Program-made: the position numbers and the translations under genes
Shown here: positions 16,979 to 25,618 of the stretch, in pieces
How positions within the stretch are numbered: position 1 is the stretch's first letter
Layout: each line of letters opens with the position of its first letter
Source: an uncultured Draconibacterium sp.
Lineage (GTDB): Bacteria; Bacteroidota; Bacteroidia; Bacteroidales; Prolixibacteraceae
DNA length: 64,000 nucleotides
Reading direction: 5' to 3'
Assembly (NCBI RefSeq): GCF_963677575.1
Contig: NZ_OY782038.1
Location: 5,229,001 to 5,293,000, forward strand
Notes under the pieces: model-generated
Databases searched by the model: none
What the model was told of the DNA's origin: nothing
What the model saw: the letters and a program-made list of their open reading frames with translations, nothing else

Positions 16979-17315
16979 TTATATTTCGTTTTGTTTACAC
17001 AAAAGTAACTGAAATTATGTTCGGAGGAGAAAAACTGATAAATTGCTGAATTGTGAAATTGCAAAACTGTTGAACTATATTCTGAACTCAAAACCTTGAA
17101 TTTTCTTCTTTGTGAAACTTTGTGCTTCCTCAGTGCAACTTTGTGGTTAAATTTTCATTATTGAAAAACTTATAAATTGAAAAACTACTAACTGAGAACT
17201 GAGACTGAATACTGATAATTTTACCTTTCTACTTTGTCCTTTTGCATTATATATTGTTAATTTTGCGGTTCGGAAAACAGAACACAACTTTAGGAAGTGT
17301 ACTTAAATTAAGTAA
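16979..17315. repeat. Repeat-rich gap before cinA
   Basis: This gap of 337 bases carries no gene. It holds the inverted CACAAAG-type copy (17101-17150) and AT-rich runs made of related short words such as AATTGCTGAATTGTGAAATT and AACTGAGAACTGAGACTG. TAATTTTG (17258-17265), 50 bases before the cinA ATG, fits a -7 element. Confidence 0.45.
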
Positions 17316-18563
17316 ATGAATGCAGAAATAATTACCATAGGCGATGAAATACTGATCGGGCAAATTGTAGATACCAACTCGGCCTGGATGGGCGAGCAGT
17401 TTAACCTGAATGGTATTGAAATTTATCAGATAACCTCGGTTCACGATGATCACGATCATATTATGCGTGCCATAAAAAATGCAGAAAAACATGCCGATTT
17501 GGTAGTAATTACCGGTGGACTTGGTCCAACAAAAGACGATATTACCAAACACACGCTTTGCGAGTATTTTAATACCAAACTTGTTTTTCACCAGCCTACG
17601 CTAGATACTATTGTTGAGCGCTTCAAACATCGAGGAATCGATATGAACAAGTTGAACCGCGATCAGGCGATGTTACCTGAATCGTGTACCATTTTGCCCA
17701 ATAAAATGGGAACGGCTCCGGGCATGTGGTTCGAAAAGAAAGATACCATTTTTGTGTCGATGCCGGGTGTGCCATTTGAAATGAAATATTTGGTGGAGTT
17801 TGAGCTTTTACCACGTTTGCGCCAAACCGGACGCACAAAAGCTATTTTCCATAAAACTGTTTTGACGCAGGGCGTTCCTGAATCGATGCTGGCCGAACGA
17901 ATCGCTGATTGGGAAGATGCTTTGCCTGCAAATATTAAATTGGCTTATTTACCAAATCCAATGGCGGTGCGATTGCGGCTTTCTGCTATTGGAGATGATG
18001 TTGAAGAGTTGAAAAGCGATGTGGAGAGCGAAATAGAAAAGCTTCAGAAAATAATTCCTGAAGCCATTTTTGGCTATAACACTGAAACCATGTCGGAAGT
18101 AATTGGCCGGCAGTTGGTTTTACAAAACAAAAAACTGGCCGTTGCCGAAAGTTGTACGGGCGGTTATATTTCACATCTTATTACTTCTGTTTCCGGAAGT
18201 TCGGCGTATTATAACGGTTCGGTTACATCGTATTCAAACGAAATGAAAGAGCAGTTGCTTGGAGTTAGTCGCGAAAATCTGGAAAAATATGGTGCCGTTA
18301 GCGAGCAGGTGGCACTCGAAATGGTTGAAGGCGTAAAGTGTGTGATGAAGGCTGATTATGCCGTGGCAACCACAGGAATTGCCGGGCCAACGGGAGGAAC
18401 AGAAGAAAAACCTGTTGGAACGGTTTGGATCGCTGTTTCAGGGCCGGAGAAAACATTGGTAAAAAAATACACTTTTGTTGGCGATCAGCGCGACCGAAAT
18501 ATTGTGCGGTCCGGACAAACTGCGCTGCAATTGCTGCGAAGAATGGTCCTCGGTGAGTTATAA
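17316..18563 (+). CDS. cinA: CinA family nicotinamide mononucleotide deamidase-like protein
   Basis: A 415-residue two-domain protein. The N-terminal MoCF-biosynthesis-like domain (about 4-170, pyrophosphatase/COG1058 type) has IGDEILIGQIVDTNSAW and VVITGGLGPTKDDIT. The C-terminal CinA domain (about 255-410) has AESCTGGYISHLIT, with the catalytic Ser in ESCTGG, and TTGIAGPTGGTEEKPVGTVW; this domain deamidates NMN to nicotinate mononucleotide, recycling NAD. Despite the name, a role in competence is not shown outside a few Firmicutes. Single gene; a TAnnTTTG element lies upstream. Confidence 0.95.
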   Translation: MNAEIITIGDEILIGQIVDTNSAWMGEQFNLNGIEIYQITSVHDDHDHIMRAIKNAEKHADLVVITGGLGPTKDDITKHTLCEYFNTKLVFHQPTLDTIVERFKHRGIDMNKLNRDQAMLPESCTILPNKMGTAPGMWFEKKDTIFVSMPGVPFEMKYLVEFELLPRLRQTGRTKAIFHKTVLTQGVPESMLAERIADWEDALPANIKLAYLPNPMAVRLRLSAIGDDVEELKSDVESEIEKLQKIIPEAIFGYNTETMSEVIGRQLVLQNKKLAVAESCTGGYISHLITSVSGSSAYYNGSVTSYSNEMKEQLLGVSRENLEKYGAVSEQVALEMVEGVKCVMKADYAVATTGIAGPTGGTEEKPVGTVWIAVSGPEKTLVKKYTFVGDQRDRNIVRSGQTALQLLRRMVLGEL

Positions 18564-18639
18564 TTTCCAGCTTCTGTCTTCGGGCTTAATTCTTCTAACT
18601 TTTTAACAACTTCTAACGTTATTAAACGTTCTAAAGATG

Positions 18640-18647
18640 TATTTTTG
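18640..18647 (+). promoter_or_regulatory. Candidate -7 element for the AsmA-like gene
   Basis: TATTTTTG fits TAnnTTTG and lies 20 bases before the ATG at 18667. An AACGTTATTAAACGTT near-palindrome lies just upstream (18615-18630). Confidence 0.3.
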
Positions 18648-18666
18648 AATCAGAAAACAGAAAAAT

Positions 18667-21156
18667 ATGAAGCGAATTATTATCATTATACTTATCGTAA
18701 TTGTAGTGCTTTTTGGAGCAGTTTTGTCAATTCCGGTGTTCTTTAAACAAAATATTCTAAATACAGCGAAAACCACGCTCAATAAACAGCTGAACGCTGA
18801 GGTAGAATTCGCCGACCTGAAACTATCGTTATTTAAAAATTTCCCGAAAGTTACTGTCGACCTACAGGATGTGCTGATCAAAGGAAAAGAGGAGTTTTCG
18901 CAAGATACGTTGCTGAATGTACCACATTTTGCAGCAACAATGAATTTGTCGTCGCTTTTTAGTTCCGACCGCAGTATCGAGGAAATTATTCTTGAAAAAC
19001 CGTCGCTGAACCTGGTTGTTGCAGAATCTGGAAATGTAAACTGGGATGTTGCTCCGGCTTCGGGGGCGGCAGAAAAGAAAAGTGCAACAACAACTGATGC
19101 TGAGGAGTTTCAATTAGCGTTGAAAAATATTGAAGTGAATAATGCACATCTTGTCTACAATGATAAACTGGCTAATATGTGTGCTGATCTGGAAGACATA
19201 AACCTGGATATTTCGGGCGAAATGTTTGGCAATACCACGCAACTGAACATTGGGGGAGTGATTAGCAATCTTACCTATTCCATGGAAGGCGTTAAATACG
19301 TTTCAAATACTTCGCTGGATTTGAAAACTCTGCTTGACGTTGATTTCGAATCGATGATTTTTACCATTGCTGAAAGTGAGTTGCTGGTAAATCGTTTGCC
19401 ACTTGAATTGAGTGGCGATTTCAGCGTGCCAAACGATACTACTTTTCTGAATCTTCAGCTAAAAACAAAAGCTTCGGATTTCGAGAACTTTTTGGCACTG
19501 GTACCCAAAGACTATGAGGAATATTTAACCGACATTACAACCACGGGATCAGCAACGATTTCAGGAGATGTTTCTGGGTATTATATTGATGAGGATTATC
19601 CGAAAATCGACCTGCAGGTTAAAGTAGATAATGGCAATTTTAAGTATGCCGAGATGCCCGAGGAAATCAAAAATATCAGTGCAGAAATGCTGATCGGGAA
19701 ACCACAGGGCGATCTTGATCTGCTGAAAATAAATATCAATAAAGCGCACGCCGAAATTCGCAACAACCCGGTTGATCTGACCGTAAAGATTTCTAATCCT
19801 GTTAGCGATCTGCAGTTCGATGGCGCATTTGTTGGCAAAATAAATCTTGATCATTTAAAAGATGCGCTGCCAATGGACAGCGTAAATATCTCCGGAATTA
19901 TTGATGCGAATTTGTTTGCCAAAGGTCGATACTCAGATGTTGAAGCAGAGGCTTACGACAAAATAAAATCGGATGGTGTAGTACTGTTGAACAACTTTGT
20001 ATACGACTCGCCCGATCTTACCCAGCAAGTGGTAATTCCTTCGGGACAACTGGATTTTTCGCCACAGAATATTAACCTCGGCAATTTCACTCTTAAAGTT
20101 GGTGAAAGTGATTTTCGTTTATCAGGAAAAGTGAGTAATTACCTGAATTATGTAATGAAAGATGGCGTATTAAAAGGGAATCTTCAGCTGAATTCGAACT
20201 ACGTAAACTTAAACGAGTTGCTACGTTTGCAGGTGATGGAAGAAAAGATTGAACAAAACTCAGAAACTCAGGATACCGAACAAGAACTGGAAACATTAGC
20301 TTTTGACGTGCCGGAAAATATTGATATCACCTTCCGCTCAACCATAAACCGTGCTGTTTTCAACCGGATACCGATTACAGCCATAAAAGGAGAAGTTCGG
20401 GCAGTGGATAAAAAACTGGTACTCGACGGACTGGACATGAATATGCTGGATGGAAAAATGACGCTCAACGGATCGTATGAAAATACTACTCAAAACCAGC
20501 CTTTATTTGATTTTGGTTTTGATATTGACGAATTCGATATTCCTGCCATGTACCATACGGTTGCTGGTTTTCGGAAACTTATTCCGGGTGCAGGTAACAG
20601 CACCGGAAAACTAAGTACAAGTCTGGGAATGAAAGGGAGGTTGAGTCCGCAACTGAAACTGATTGCAGCATCAACAAACGGAAAAGGATCATTCAGCACC
20701 AATAATGTTGAGATTAAAGATTCACCATTGTTTAATCAACTGAGCGGGATTTTGAAAAAGGAAAAGCTTCAGAATGTAACTATAGGAGATTTTACAGCAA
20801 ACTTAACCGTTGAAGATGGAAGTTTGTTGCTTCGTCCGTTTACCACAAAAGTAATTGGACAGGAAACGACCATTAGTGGAAGTTTGAATGCCGAAAGTTT
20901 GCTCGATATGCGACTTGATTTTAACATTGAACGGGAAATGTTTGGTCCTGATATTCAGAAAATTCTTGCTGTATTGCCGGGAAATGAAAAGATTACCATG
21001 TTGCCGGCCGGAGTGGTTCTGAAAGGACCTGTTGGCGATGCAAAAGTAAATCTTGATTTAAGCGCTACGCAAAAAGCCGTTACCGATGCCACTAAGGATG
21101 ATCTGAAAAATTCGTTGAATAAGTTGGGAGACGGCCTTAAAAAATTATTTAAATAG
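18667..21156 (+). CDS. AsmA-like protein
   Basis: A long protein (829 residues) with an N-terminal membrane anchor (about 4-24, IIIIILIVIVVLFGAVL) and an otherwise periplasmic body. AsmA family features are the N-terminal pattern around LNAEVEFADLKLSLFKNFPKV, the later repeated beta-strand segments, and the AsmA_2-like C-terminal part containing STGKLSTSLGMKGRLS and ADLTV-type strands. AsmA-like proteins (TamB/YdbH relatives) are proposed to bridge the envelope and move phospholipids to the outer membrane. The C-terminal ~40 residues are charged and Lys-rich. Gene stands alone. Confidence 0.88.
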   Translation: MKRIIIIILIVIVVLFGAVLSIPVFFKQNILNTAKTTLNKQLNAEVEFADLKLSLFKNFPKVTVDLQDVLIKGKEEFSQDTLLNVPHFAATMNLSSLFSSDRSIEEIILEKPSLNLVVAESGNVNWDVAPASGAAEKKSATTTDAEEFQLALKNIEVNNAHLVYNDKLANMCADLEDINLDISGEMFGNTTQLNIGGVISNLTYSMEGVKYVSNTSLDLKTLLDVDFESMIFTIAESELLVNRLPLELSGDFSVPNDTTFLNLQLKTKASDFENFLALVPKDYEEYLTDITTTGSATISGDVSGYYIDEDYPKIDLQVKVDNGNFKYAEMPEEIKNISAEMLIGKPQGDLDLLKININKAHAEIRNNPVDLTVKISNPVSDLQFDGAFVGKINLDHLKDALPMDSVNISGIIDANLFAKGRYSDVEAEAYDKIKSDGVVLLNNFVYDSPDLTQQVVIPSGQLDFSPQNINLGNFTLKVGESDFRLSGKVSNYLNYVMKDGVLKGNLQLNSNYVNLNELLRLQVMEEKIEQNSETQDTEQELETLAFDVPENIDITFRSTINRAVFNRIPITAIKGEVRAVDKKLVLDGLDMNMLDGKMTLNGSYENTTQNQPLFDFGFDIDEFDIPAMYHTVAGFRKLIPGAGNSTGKLSTSLGMKGRLSPQLKLIAASTNGKGSFSTNNVEIKDSPLFNQLSGILKKEKLQNVTIGDFTANLTVEDGSLLLRPFTTKVIGQETTISGSLNAESLLDMRLDFNIEREMFGPDIQKILAVLPGNEKITMLPAGVVLKGPVGDAKVNLDLSATQKAVTDATKDDLKNSLNKLGDGLKKLFK

Positions 21157-21337
21157 CATTGGCTGCTGTTTGGTTTAAAGCAGGCGGTTATCATTATTAT
21201 TCGAATAACTTTTATTCATTCTCTGGGATTTTTGCCGAATAATATTCGGCAATCCTCCAAATACAAACAGAAAAATGCGTATTTTGCCGTCGCAAATTAT
21301 CTGGGCAACCAGACAGCAATATCAATTGAATTATTAA

Positions 21338-22141
21338 ATGACAGACAAAGTAGTTGTAATTACCGGAGCTTCGTCAGGAATAGGAAAAGCATTGGCCGAA
21401 AAGTATGCAGCAGAGGGGTTTAACCTCGTATTGGCTGCGCGTAGAATTGAGCGTTTAGAGGTGCTTAAAGAAAAACTCTCCAATGTTGAAGTTTTGCCGG
21501 TAAAAACTGATGTCTCGAATGAAGAGGATTGCAAGCATTTGATCGATAAAGCCATCGAGCGGTTCGGAAAAATCAATATTCTTATTAATAATGCGGGAAT
21601 TTCGATGCGGGCGGCGCTCGAAGACGTTGAAACCGAAGTTTTACGAAAAGTGATGGACGTAAACTATTGGGGAACCGTTTATTGCACCAAATATGCACTT
21701 CCGTATTTGTTGGAACAAAAAGGTTCTGTTGCAGGTGTAATATCAACAGGCGGTTACATTGGTTTACCTGGTCGCACCGGCTATTCCTCATCGAAATTTG
21801 CAGTACGCGGATTCCTTGATACGCTGCGTGTTGAATACCTGCGTGCCGGATTGCACGTTTTGGTTGTTGCCCCCGGATTTACCGCTTCTGAAATTCGTGA
21901 AACAGCGTTGGTTGCCGATGGAAGTCAACAGGGAAAAACACCGCGAAACGAAAATAAGATGATGTCGGCTGAGCGCTGTGCTTCAATTATGTATCGCGCC
22001 ATTAAAAACCGTCGGCGAAAAATGATCGTTTCTTTCTGGGATGGAAAAGTGATTGTTCTTGTGGCTAAACTTTGGGCCTGGTTAGTTGATCAGATCCTTT
22101 ATGCTGTTTTCAAAAACGAACCTGATTCACCGTTGAAATAG
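21338..22141 (+). CDS. SDR family oxidoreductase
   Basis: A 267-residue short-chain dehydrogenase/reductase. The cofactor motif is TGASSGIG (near residue 9) with a following Arg-rich position (AARRIERL) that suggests NADP(H); NNAG lies near residue 86, and the catalytic Ser, Tyr and Lys are in ISTGGYIG and GYSSSKFA. The C-terminal ~50 residues form a hydrophobic patch around VIVLVAKLWAWLVDQILYAV, so the protein may associate with the membrane, as in DltE-like members. The substrate is unknown. Confidence 0.9.
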   Translation: MTDKVVVITGASSGIGKALAEKYAAEGFNLVLAARRIERLEVLKEKLSNVEVLPVKTDVSNEEDCKHLIDKAIERFGKINILINNAGISMRAALEDVETEVLRKVMDVNYWGTVYCTKYALPYLLEQKGSVAGVISTGGYIGLPGRTGYSSSKFAVRGFLDTLRVEYLRAGLHVLVVAPGFTASEIRETALVADGSQQGKTPRNENKMMSAERCASIMYRAIKNRRRKMIVSFWDGKVIVLVAKLWAWLVDQILYAVFKNEPDSPLK

Positions 22142-22150
22142 TTTCAGTTT

Positions 22151-22206
22151 CAAGGTTGTTGTCACCTCGATCCGTCAGCTGACGGAGAGAGATCTGTAAC
22201 AGGTTC
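22151..22206. repeat. REP-like palindromic sequence
   Basis: CCGTCAGCTGACGG (22172-22185) is a perfect 14-base palindrome inside a unit reading CACCTCGAT before it and GAGAGATCTGTAACAGGTTC after it. This word pattern is typical of dispersed extragenic repeats in Bacteroidota (general knowledge; no other copy in this window). Confidence 0.4.
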
Positions 22207-22257
22207 AGCATTTCTTCAACAATTTTACAGTTTAGCAGTTTTTCAATAATCTTTAAG

Positions 22258-22290
22258 CAAAAAAATCCCGACAAAATGCCGGGATAAATT
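22258..22290 (-). terminator. Terminator after ahpF
   Basis: ATCCCG (22265-22270) pairs with CGGGAT (22280-22285). On the minus strand the hairpin runs into a T stretch (A run at 22259-22265 on the plus strand). It lies about 40 bases past the ahpF stop. Confidence 0.7.
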
Positions 22291-22326
22291 AAAAACGAAA
22301 AATGTATAACTGTTAATTATCAGTTT

Positions 22327-23886
22327 TTAATTCTGAACTAACTTATTTTTAATCTTGTCTTCAAAGGCTGAGAGGGCAGCTTTCGATCCTTCGCCCATTG
22401 CAATTACAATTTGTTTGTAAGGAACTACCGAAACATCTCCGGCAGCATAGACTCCCGCTTGTTTTGTTCGGCAATGTGCGTCGATCTCAATTTCTCCCAT
22501 GCGGTTGGTATCAACCACTTCGGAAAATACTTTACTGTTGGCTACCAATCCGATCTGAACGAATACGCCATCAGTTGTAATTGTTTCTATTTTTTCTGTT
22601 TCTCTGTTTTTGTATTCCAGTGCAGTAACTTTGTTGCTATCGCCAATTACTGCAGTTGTTTGTGCGCTGGTATGCACGGTTACATTTGCTAATGTTTTTA
22701 TTTTGTCTTGAAGAACCTGGTCGCCTTTTAACTCGTCCATAAACTCAAGCACGGTAACTTCCGATGCGATCGATGATAGGTCGATAGCTGCTTCCAAACC
22801 GGAGTTTCCTCCACCCACAACAACCACTTTTTTGCCTTTGTAGAATGGCCCGTCGCAGTGTGTACAGAATGCCACTCCTGAACCGATGTATTCGTTTTCG
22901 CCCGGAACGCCTAAACGTCTCCAGCTGGCACCGGTGGCAATAATCAGGGCAGGGGTTTTAAATGTTTCGTTTAACGATGTTTGTACTTCTTTCAATCCGT
23001 CTTTTACACTTACATTTTCAACGCGACGATTTTCCAGAACATCAATCGGGTAATCTTTTAAGTGACTCATTAAGTCGGCCGAAAGTTTTGTGCCGGTAGT
23101 TTGTGGTATCGAAATCATATTTTCAATCGACACGGTTTCGTTTAACTGGCCTCCAACTTTTTCGGCAACTAATGCCACTGAAAATCCTTTCCGTGCTGAA
23201 TAAACTGCTGCTGATACGCCTGCAGGTCCTCCTCCAACAACTACAACGTCGTACTCTTTTTCAACGGGTGGTGTTTCAATTGGTTCTGATCCTACTTTTT
23301 CTTCCAGTTTCGCCAGCAACTCTCCAATTGATGATCGGCCAACATGTAATTGTTCGCCATTGGCATAAACCGTTGGAACAGCTTGTATTCCCAGTGCTTC
23401 AACTTCTTCTTTATCAATTTGTCCATCAATAATTTCGTGACGAACATTTGGGTTTATTATAGTTAAAACATTCAGTGCCTGAACAACTTCAGGGCAATTT
23501 GTACAGGTTAGCGAAATGTAGCTTTTTAACACAATCTCGCTTTTTAATCCTTTTATTTGGTTGGCAACCGCTTCATCGGGCAGGTTTTTACCAATGCCAT
23601 CGAGGTTTAAAATTGCGGTTAGCAACGATGGAAATTCGTGCCCGTTAGGTATTGCACGAAAAATTATGTTCGTTGGAATATTGTTTTTTAAGATGGTAAA
23701 TTCAAGCCCTTTTTCTTCTTCAACGGTAACATTAATTTTTTCTGAGGTAGATGCAACGTCATCCAACAAGCCAATTAGCTGGGCTTTGTCAGGATGAGAA
23801 TTTGCAACTGCAACCTGAAAGGTGTAATTGTTTTTTAGCGGGCTGAAAACTTCTTGTAATTTATCTTTTATGGCTTGTTGTAACAT
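22327..23886 (-). CDS. ahpF: Alkyl hydroperoxide reductase subunit F
   Basis: AhpF passes electrons from NADH through FAD and two disulfide centres to AhpC. The 519-residue length is standard. The N-terminal tandem thioredoxin-fold domain (about 1-200) has the redox pair in LTCTNCPEV. The thioredoxin-reductase-like part has the FAD motif VVGGGPAGVSAAVYSARKG, the second CxxC in FCTHCDGPF, the NAD motif VVGGGNSGLEAAIDL and the C-terminal YAAGDVS. It lies 73 bases after ahpC on the same strand, with a strong terminator downstream. Confidence 0.97.
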   Translation of the reverse strand: MLQQAIKDKLQEVFSPLKNNYTFQVAVANSHPDKAQLIGLLDDVASTSEKINVTVEEEKGLEFTILKNNIPTNIIFRAIPNGHEFPSLLTAILNLDGIGKNLPDEAVANQIKGLKSEIVLKSYISLTCTNCPEVVQALNVLTIINPNVRHEIIDGQIDKEEVEALGIQAVPTVYANGEQLHVGRSSIGELLAKLEEKVGSEPIETPPVEKEYDVVVVGGGPAGVSAAVYSARKGFSVALVAEKVGGQLNETVSIENMISIPQTTGTKLSADLMSHLKDYPIDVLENRRVENVSVKDGLKEVQTSLNETFKTPALIIATGASWRRLGVPGENEYIGSGVAFCTHCDGPFYKGKKVVVVGGGNSGLEAAIDLSSIASEVTVLEFMDELKGDQVLQDKIKTLANVTVHTSAQTTAVIGDSNKVTALEYKNRETEKIETITTDGVFVQIGLVANSKVFSEVVDTNRMGEIEIDAHCRTKQAGVYAAGDVSVVPYKQIVIAMGEGSKAALSAFEDKIKNKLVQN

Positions 23887-23959
23887 GACTTTGGTTTTTA
23901 AAAGGAGCAGCTGAAAATACTGCTCCTGATTTTTTAAGTTTCTTTTTTTGAGACGTCGA

Positions 23960-24523
23960 TTAGATCACACCAACAAGGTCGATGCTTGGTTCTAATGTTT
24001 TCTGTCCTTCTTCCCATTTTGCAGGACAAACTTCCGATGGGTGCTCAGCAACAAATTGCAGTGCTTTCAATCGGCGAAGCAGCTCGTCTGCATTTCTACC
24101 AACGTTTCCGGCAACAACTTCGTAAGCAACAATTTCGCCTTGTGGATTTACAATAAAAGTTCCGCGCTCGGCCAAACCTGCTTCTTCAATCATTACATCA
24201 AAACCCCTGGTTATTACACCTGTAGGGTCGGCCAACATTGGGTAGTTGATTTTTTTGATCGTTTCTGAAGTGTCGTGCCATGCTTTGTGAACAAAGTGTG
24301 TATCAGTTGATACTGAATAAATTTCGGCGCCGGTAGCTTTAAATTCTTCGTACTTGTTAGCCAGGTCTTCCAATTCGGTAGGACACACGAAAGTGAAGTC
24401 GGCAGGGTAGAAGAAAAAGATCGACCATTTACCTAATACATCTTCTTTTTTTACTGTTTTGAAATCGTTGTTTGCAAATGCTTGTACTTCAAAATCTACT
24501 ACTTGTTTTCCAATTTGTGACAT
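23960..24523 (-). CDS. ahpC: Alkyl hydroperoxide reductase subunit C (peroxiredoxin)
   Basis: A typical 2-Cys peroxiredoxin of 187 residues that reduces H2O2, organic peroxides and peroxynitrite. The peroxidatic cysteine is C47 in FTFVCPTE and the resolving cysteine is C166 in SEVCPAKW. It is divergent from oxyR and upstream of ahpF. Its minus-strand promoter matches the Bacteroidota consensus very well, and the predicted OxyR box lies in the shared 123-base region, so peroxide induction through OxyR is likely. Confidence 0.98.
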   Translation of the reverse strand: MSQIGKQVVDFEVQAFANNDFKTVKKEDVLGKWSIFFFYPADFTFVCPTELEDLANKYEEFKATGAEIYSVSTDTHFVHKAWHDTSETIKKINYPMLADPTGVITRGFDVMIEEAGLAERGTFIVNPQGEIVAYEVVAGNVGRNADELLRRLKALQFVAEHPSEVCPAKWEEGQKTLEPSIDLVGVI

Positions 24524-24576
24524 AGTTTTTTTCTTTAAATATTTAACTTATTTGTGTTTCTCTTTAAATTCTGTTG

Positions 24577-24608
24577 CAAACATAATGCGTCTATTTATAT
24601 TAATCAAA
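24577..24608 (-). promoter_or_regulatory. ahpC promoter
   Basis: On the minus strand TTTG (plus-strand 24605-24608), 20 bases, then TATGTTTG (24577-24584) matches the Bacteroidota consensus TTTG-N19/20-TAnnTTTG. It lies within the 123-base ahpC/oxyR divergent region and leaves a leader of about 45 bases. Confidence 0.65.
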
Positions 24609-24619
24609 CAGATAAAATG

Positions 24620-24644
24620 TATATTTGTATTGATAAAATCAATA
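24620..24644 (+). promoter_or_regulatory. oxyR -7 element and overlapping palindrome
   Basis: TATATTTG (24620-24627) fits the -7 consensus for rightward transcription toward oxyR. Immediately after it, TATTGAT (24628-24634) and ATCAATA (24638-24644) form a perfect inverted repeat with a 3-base spacer, ending three bases before the oxyR ATG. A repressor or OxyR autoregulatory site is plausible; the pairing is visible, the function is inferred. Confidence 0.4.
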
Positions 24645-24646
24645 TC

Positions 24647-25570
24647 ATGACGTTGCAACAATTGGAATACATTCTGGCGGTGAATAAATACAGGCATTTT
24701 GTAACTGCATCGAAGCAATGCGGGGTTACGCAGCCTACCTTAAGTACGATGATACAAAAGCTGGAGGCCGAGCTGGAAGTTGATATTTTTGATCGGTCGA
24801 AACATCCGATAGAGCCAACTGCGTTGGGTAAAAAGATTATTGAACAGGCCGAACGATCGATAAAAGAGATCCGGAAAATCGGTGAACTAGTATGGAATGA
24901 AACCGATTCGTTAAGCGGAACATTGCACATGGGAGTCATTCCCACACTGGCCAACTACCTGGTGCCTAGATTTATTAAAACGTTTGGCGCAAGTTGTCCA
25001 ACGGTACAACTTACCATTTCGGAGATGAACACTGCAACGCTGGTTGAAACGCTTAAAAAAGATCGGATTGATATGTTTATTGCGGCCACACCGCTTGATG
25101 AACCTGACTTTTTGGAGATCCCGATATTTTACGAACGCTTTTATGCCTATTTCGCTGCCGATCATCCGCTGAAGGATGTTCCGCTGAATCCCACAAATAT
25201 GCCGCAGGAGAAATTGTGGGTGCTGGAAGAAGGACATTGTTTGCGCGATCAGGTTTTTAATTTCTGTACCACCAAACTGCCTTACAATCATATTTTTGAA
25301 GCCGGAAGTATTGATACGCTGGTACGAATTGTTGATTTAAACGGTGGTTATACTTTAATACCCGAATTGCATTTGCCTTTGCTAAGTGATGAGCAGCGAG
25401 AAAATGTGCGCGAGATTAAAGACCCGCCGGCAATTCGTGAGGTATCGATTGTTATTCACAAGAATTTTGTGAAGGAGCGAATCATTAACGCCGTTGGCGA
25501 TGCATTTAAAACAATTATTCCGGATGAAATGATTGATGAGCGTTTGAAGAAATTTGCGATTCGATTGTGA
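24647..25570 (+). CDS. oxyR: Redox-sensing LysR regulator OxyR
   Basis: A 307-residue LysR-type regulator. The N-terminal winged helix (about 1-60) has YRHFVTASKQCGVTQPTLSTM. The effector domain keeps the two OxyR redox cysteines C198 and C207 with eight residues between, in GHCLRDQVFNFC, the same spacing and context as E. coli C199/C208, so disulfide activation by H2O2 is expected. The frame is open upstream to 24554 but the ATG at 24647 begins the canonical MTLQQLEY. Divergent from ahpC, its likely main target. Confidence 0.95.
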   Translation: MTLQQLEYILAVNKYRHFVTASKQCGVTQPTLSTMIQKLEAELEVDIFDRSKHPIEPTALGKKIIEQAERSIKEIRKIGELVWNETDSLSGTLHMGVIPTLANYLVPRFIKTFGASCPTVQLTISEMNTATLVETLKKDRIDMFIAATPLDEPDFLEIPIFYERFYAYFAADHPLKDVPLNPTNMPQEKLWVLEEGHCLRDQVFNFCTTKLPYNHIFEAGSIDTLVRIVDLNGGYTLIPELHLPLLSDEQRENVREIKDPPAIREVSIVIHKNFVKERIINAVGDAFKTIIPDEMIDERLKKFAIRL

Positions 25571-25577
25571 ATTATAA

Positions 25578-25606
25578 TGATACTATCACTCCAAGTGATA
25601 GTATCA
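25578..25606. terminator. Bidirectional terminator between oxyR and rocD
   Basis: TGATACTATCACT (25578-25590) and its perfect reverse complement (25594-25606) form a 13-base-pair stem with a 3-base loop. AT-rich tracts flank both sides. It lies between the stops of convergent oxyR (25570) and rocD (25619), so it can end both transcripts. Confidence 0.75.
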
Positions 25607-25618
25607 CTATTTTATAAA

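Noticed and set aside
25578..25606. The perfect inverted repeat as an OxyR or IS terminal site
   Set aside because: It sits between two convergent stops with AT-rich flanks, so a bidirectional terminator explains it better.
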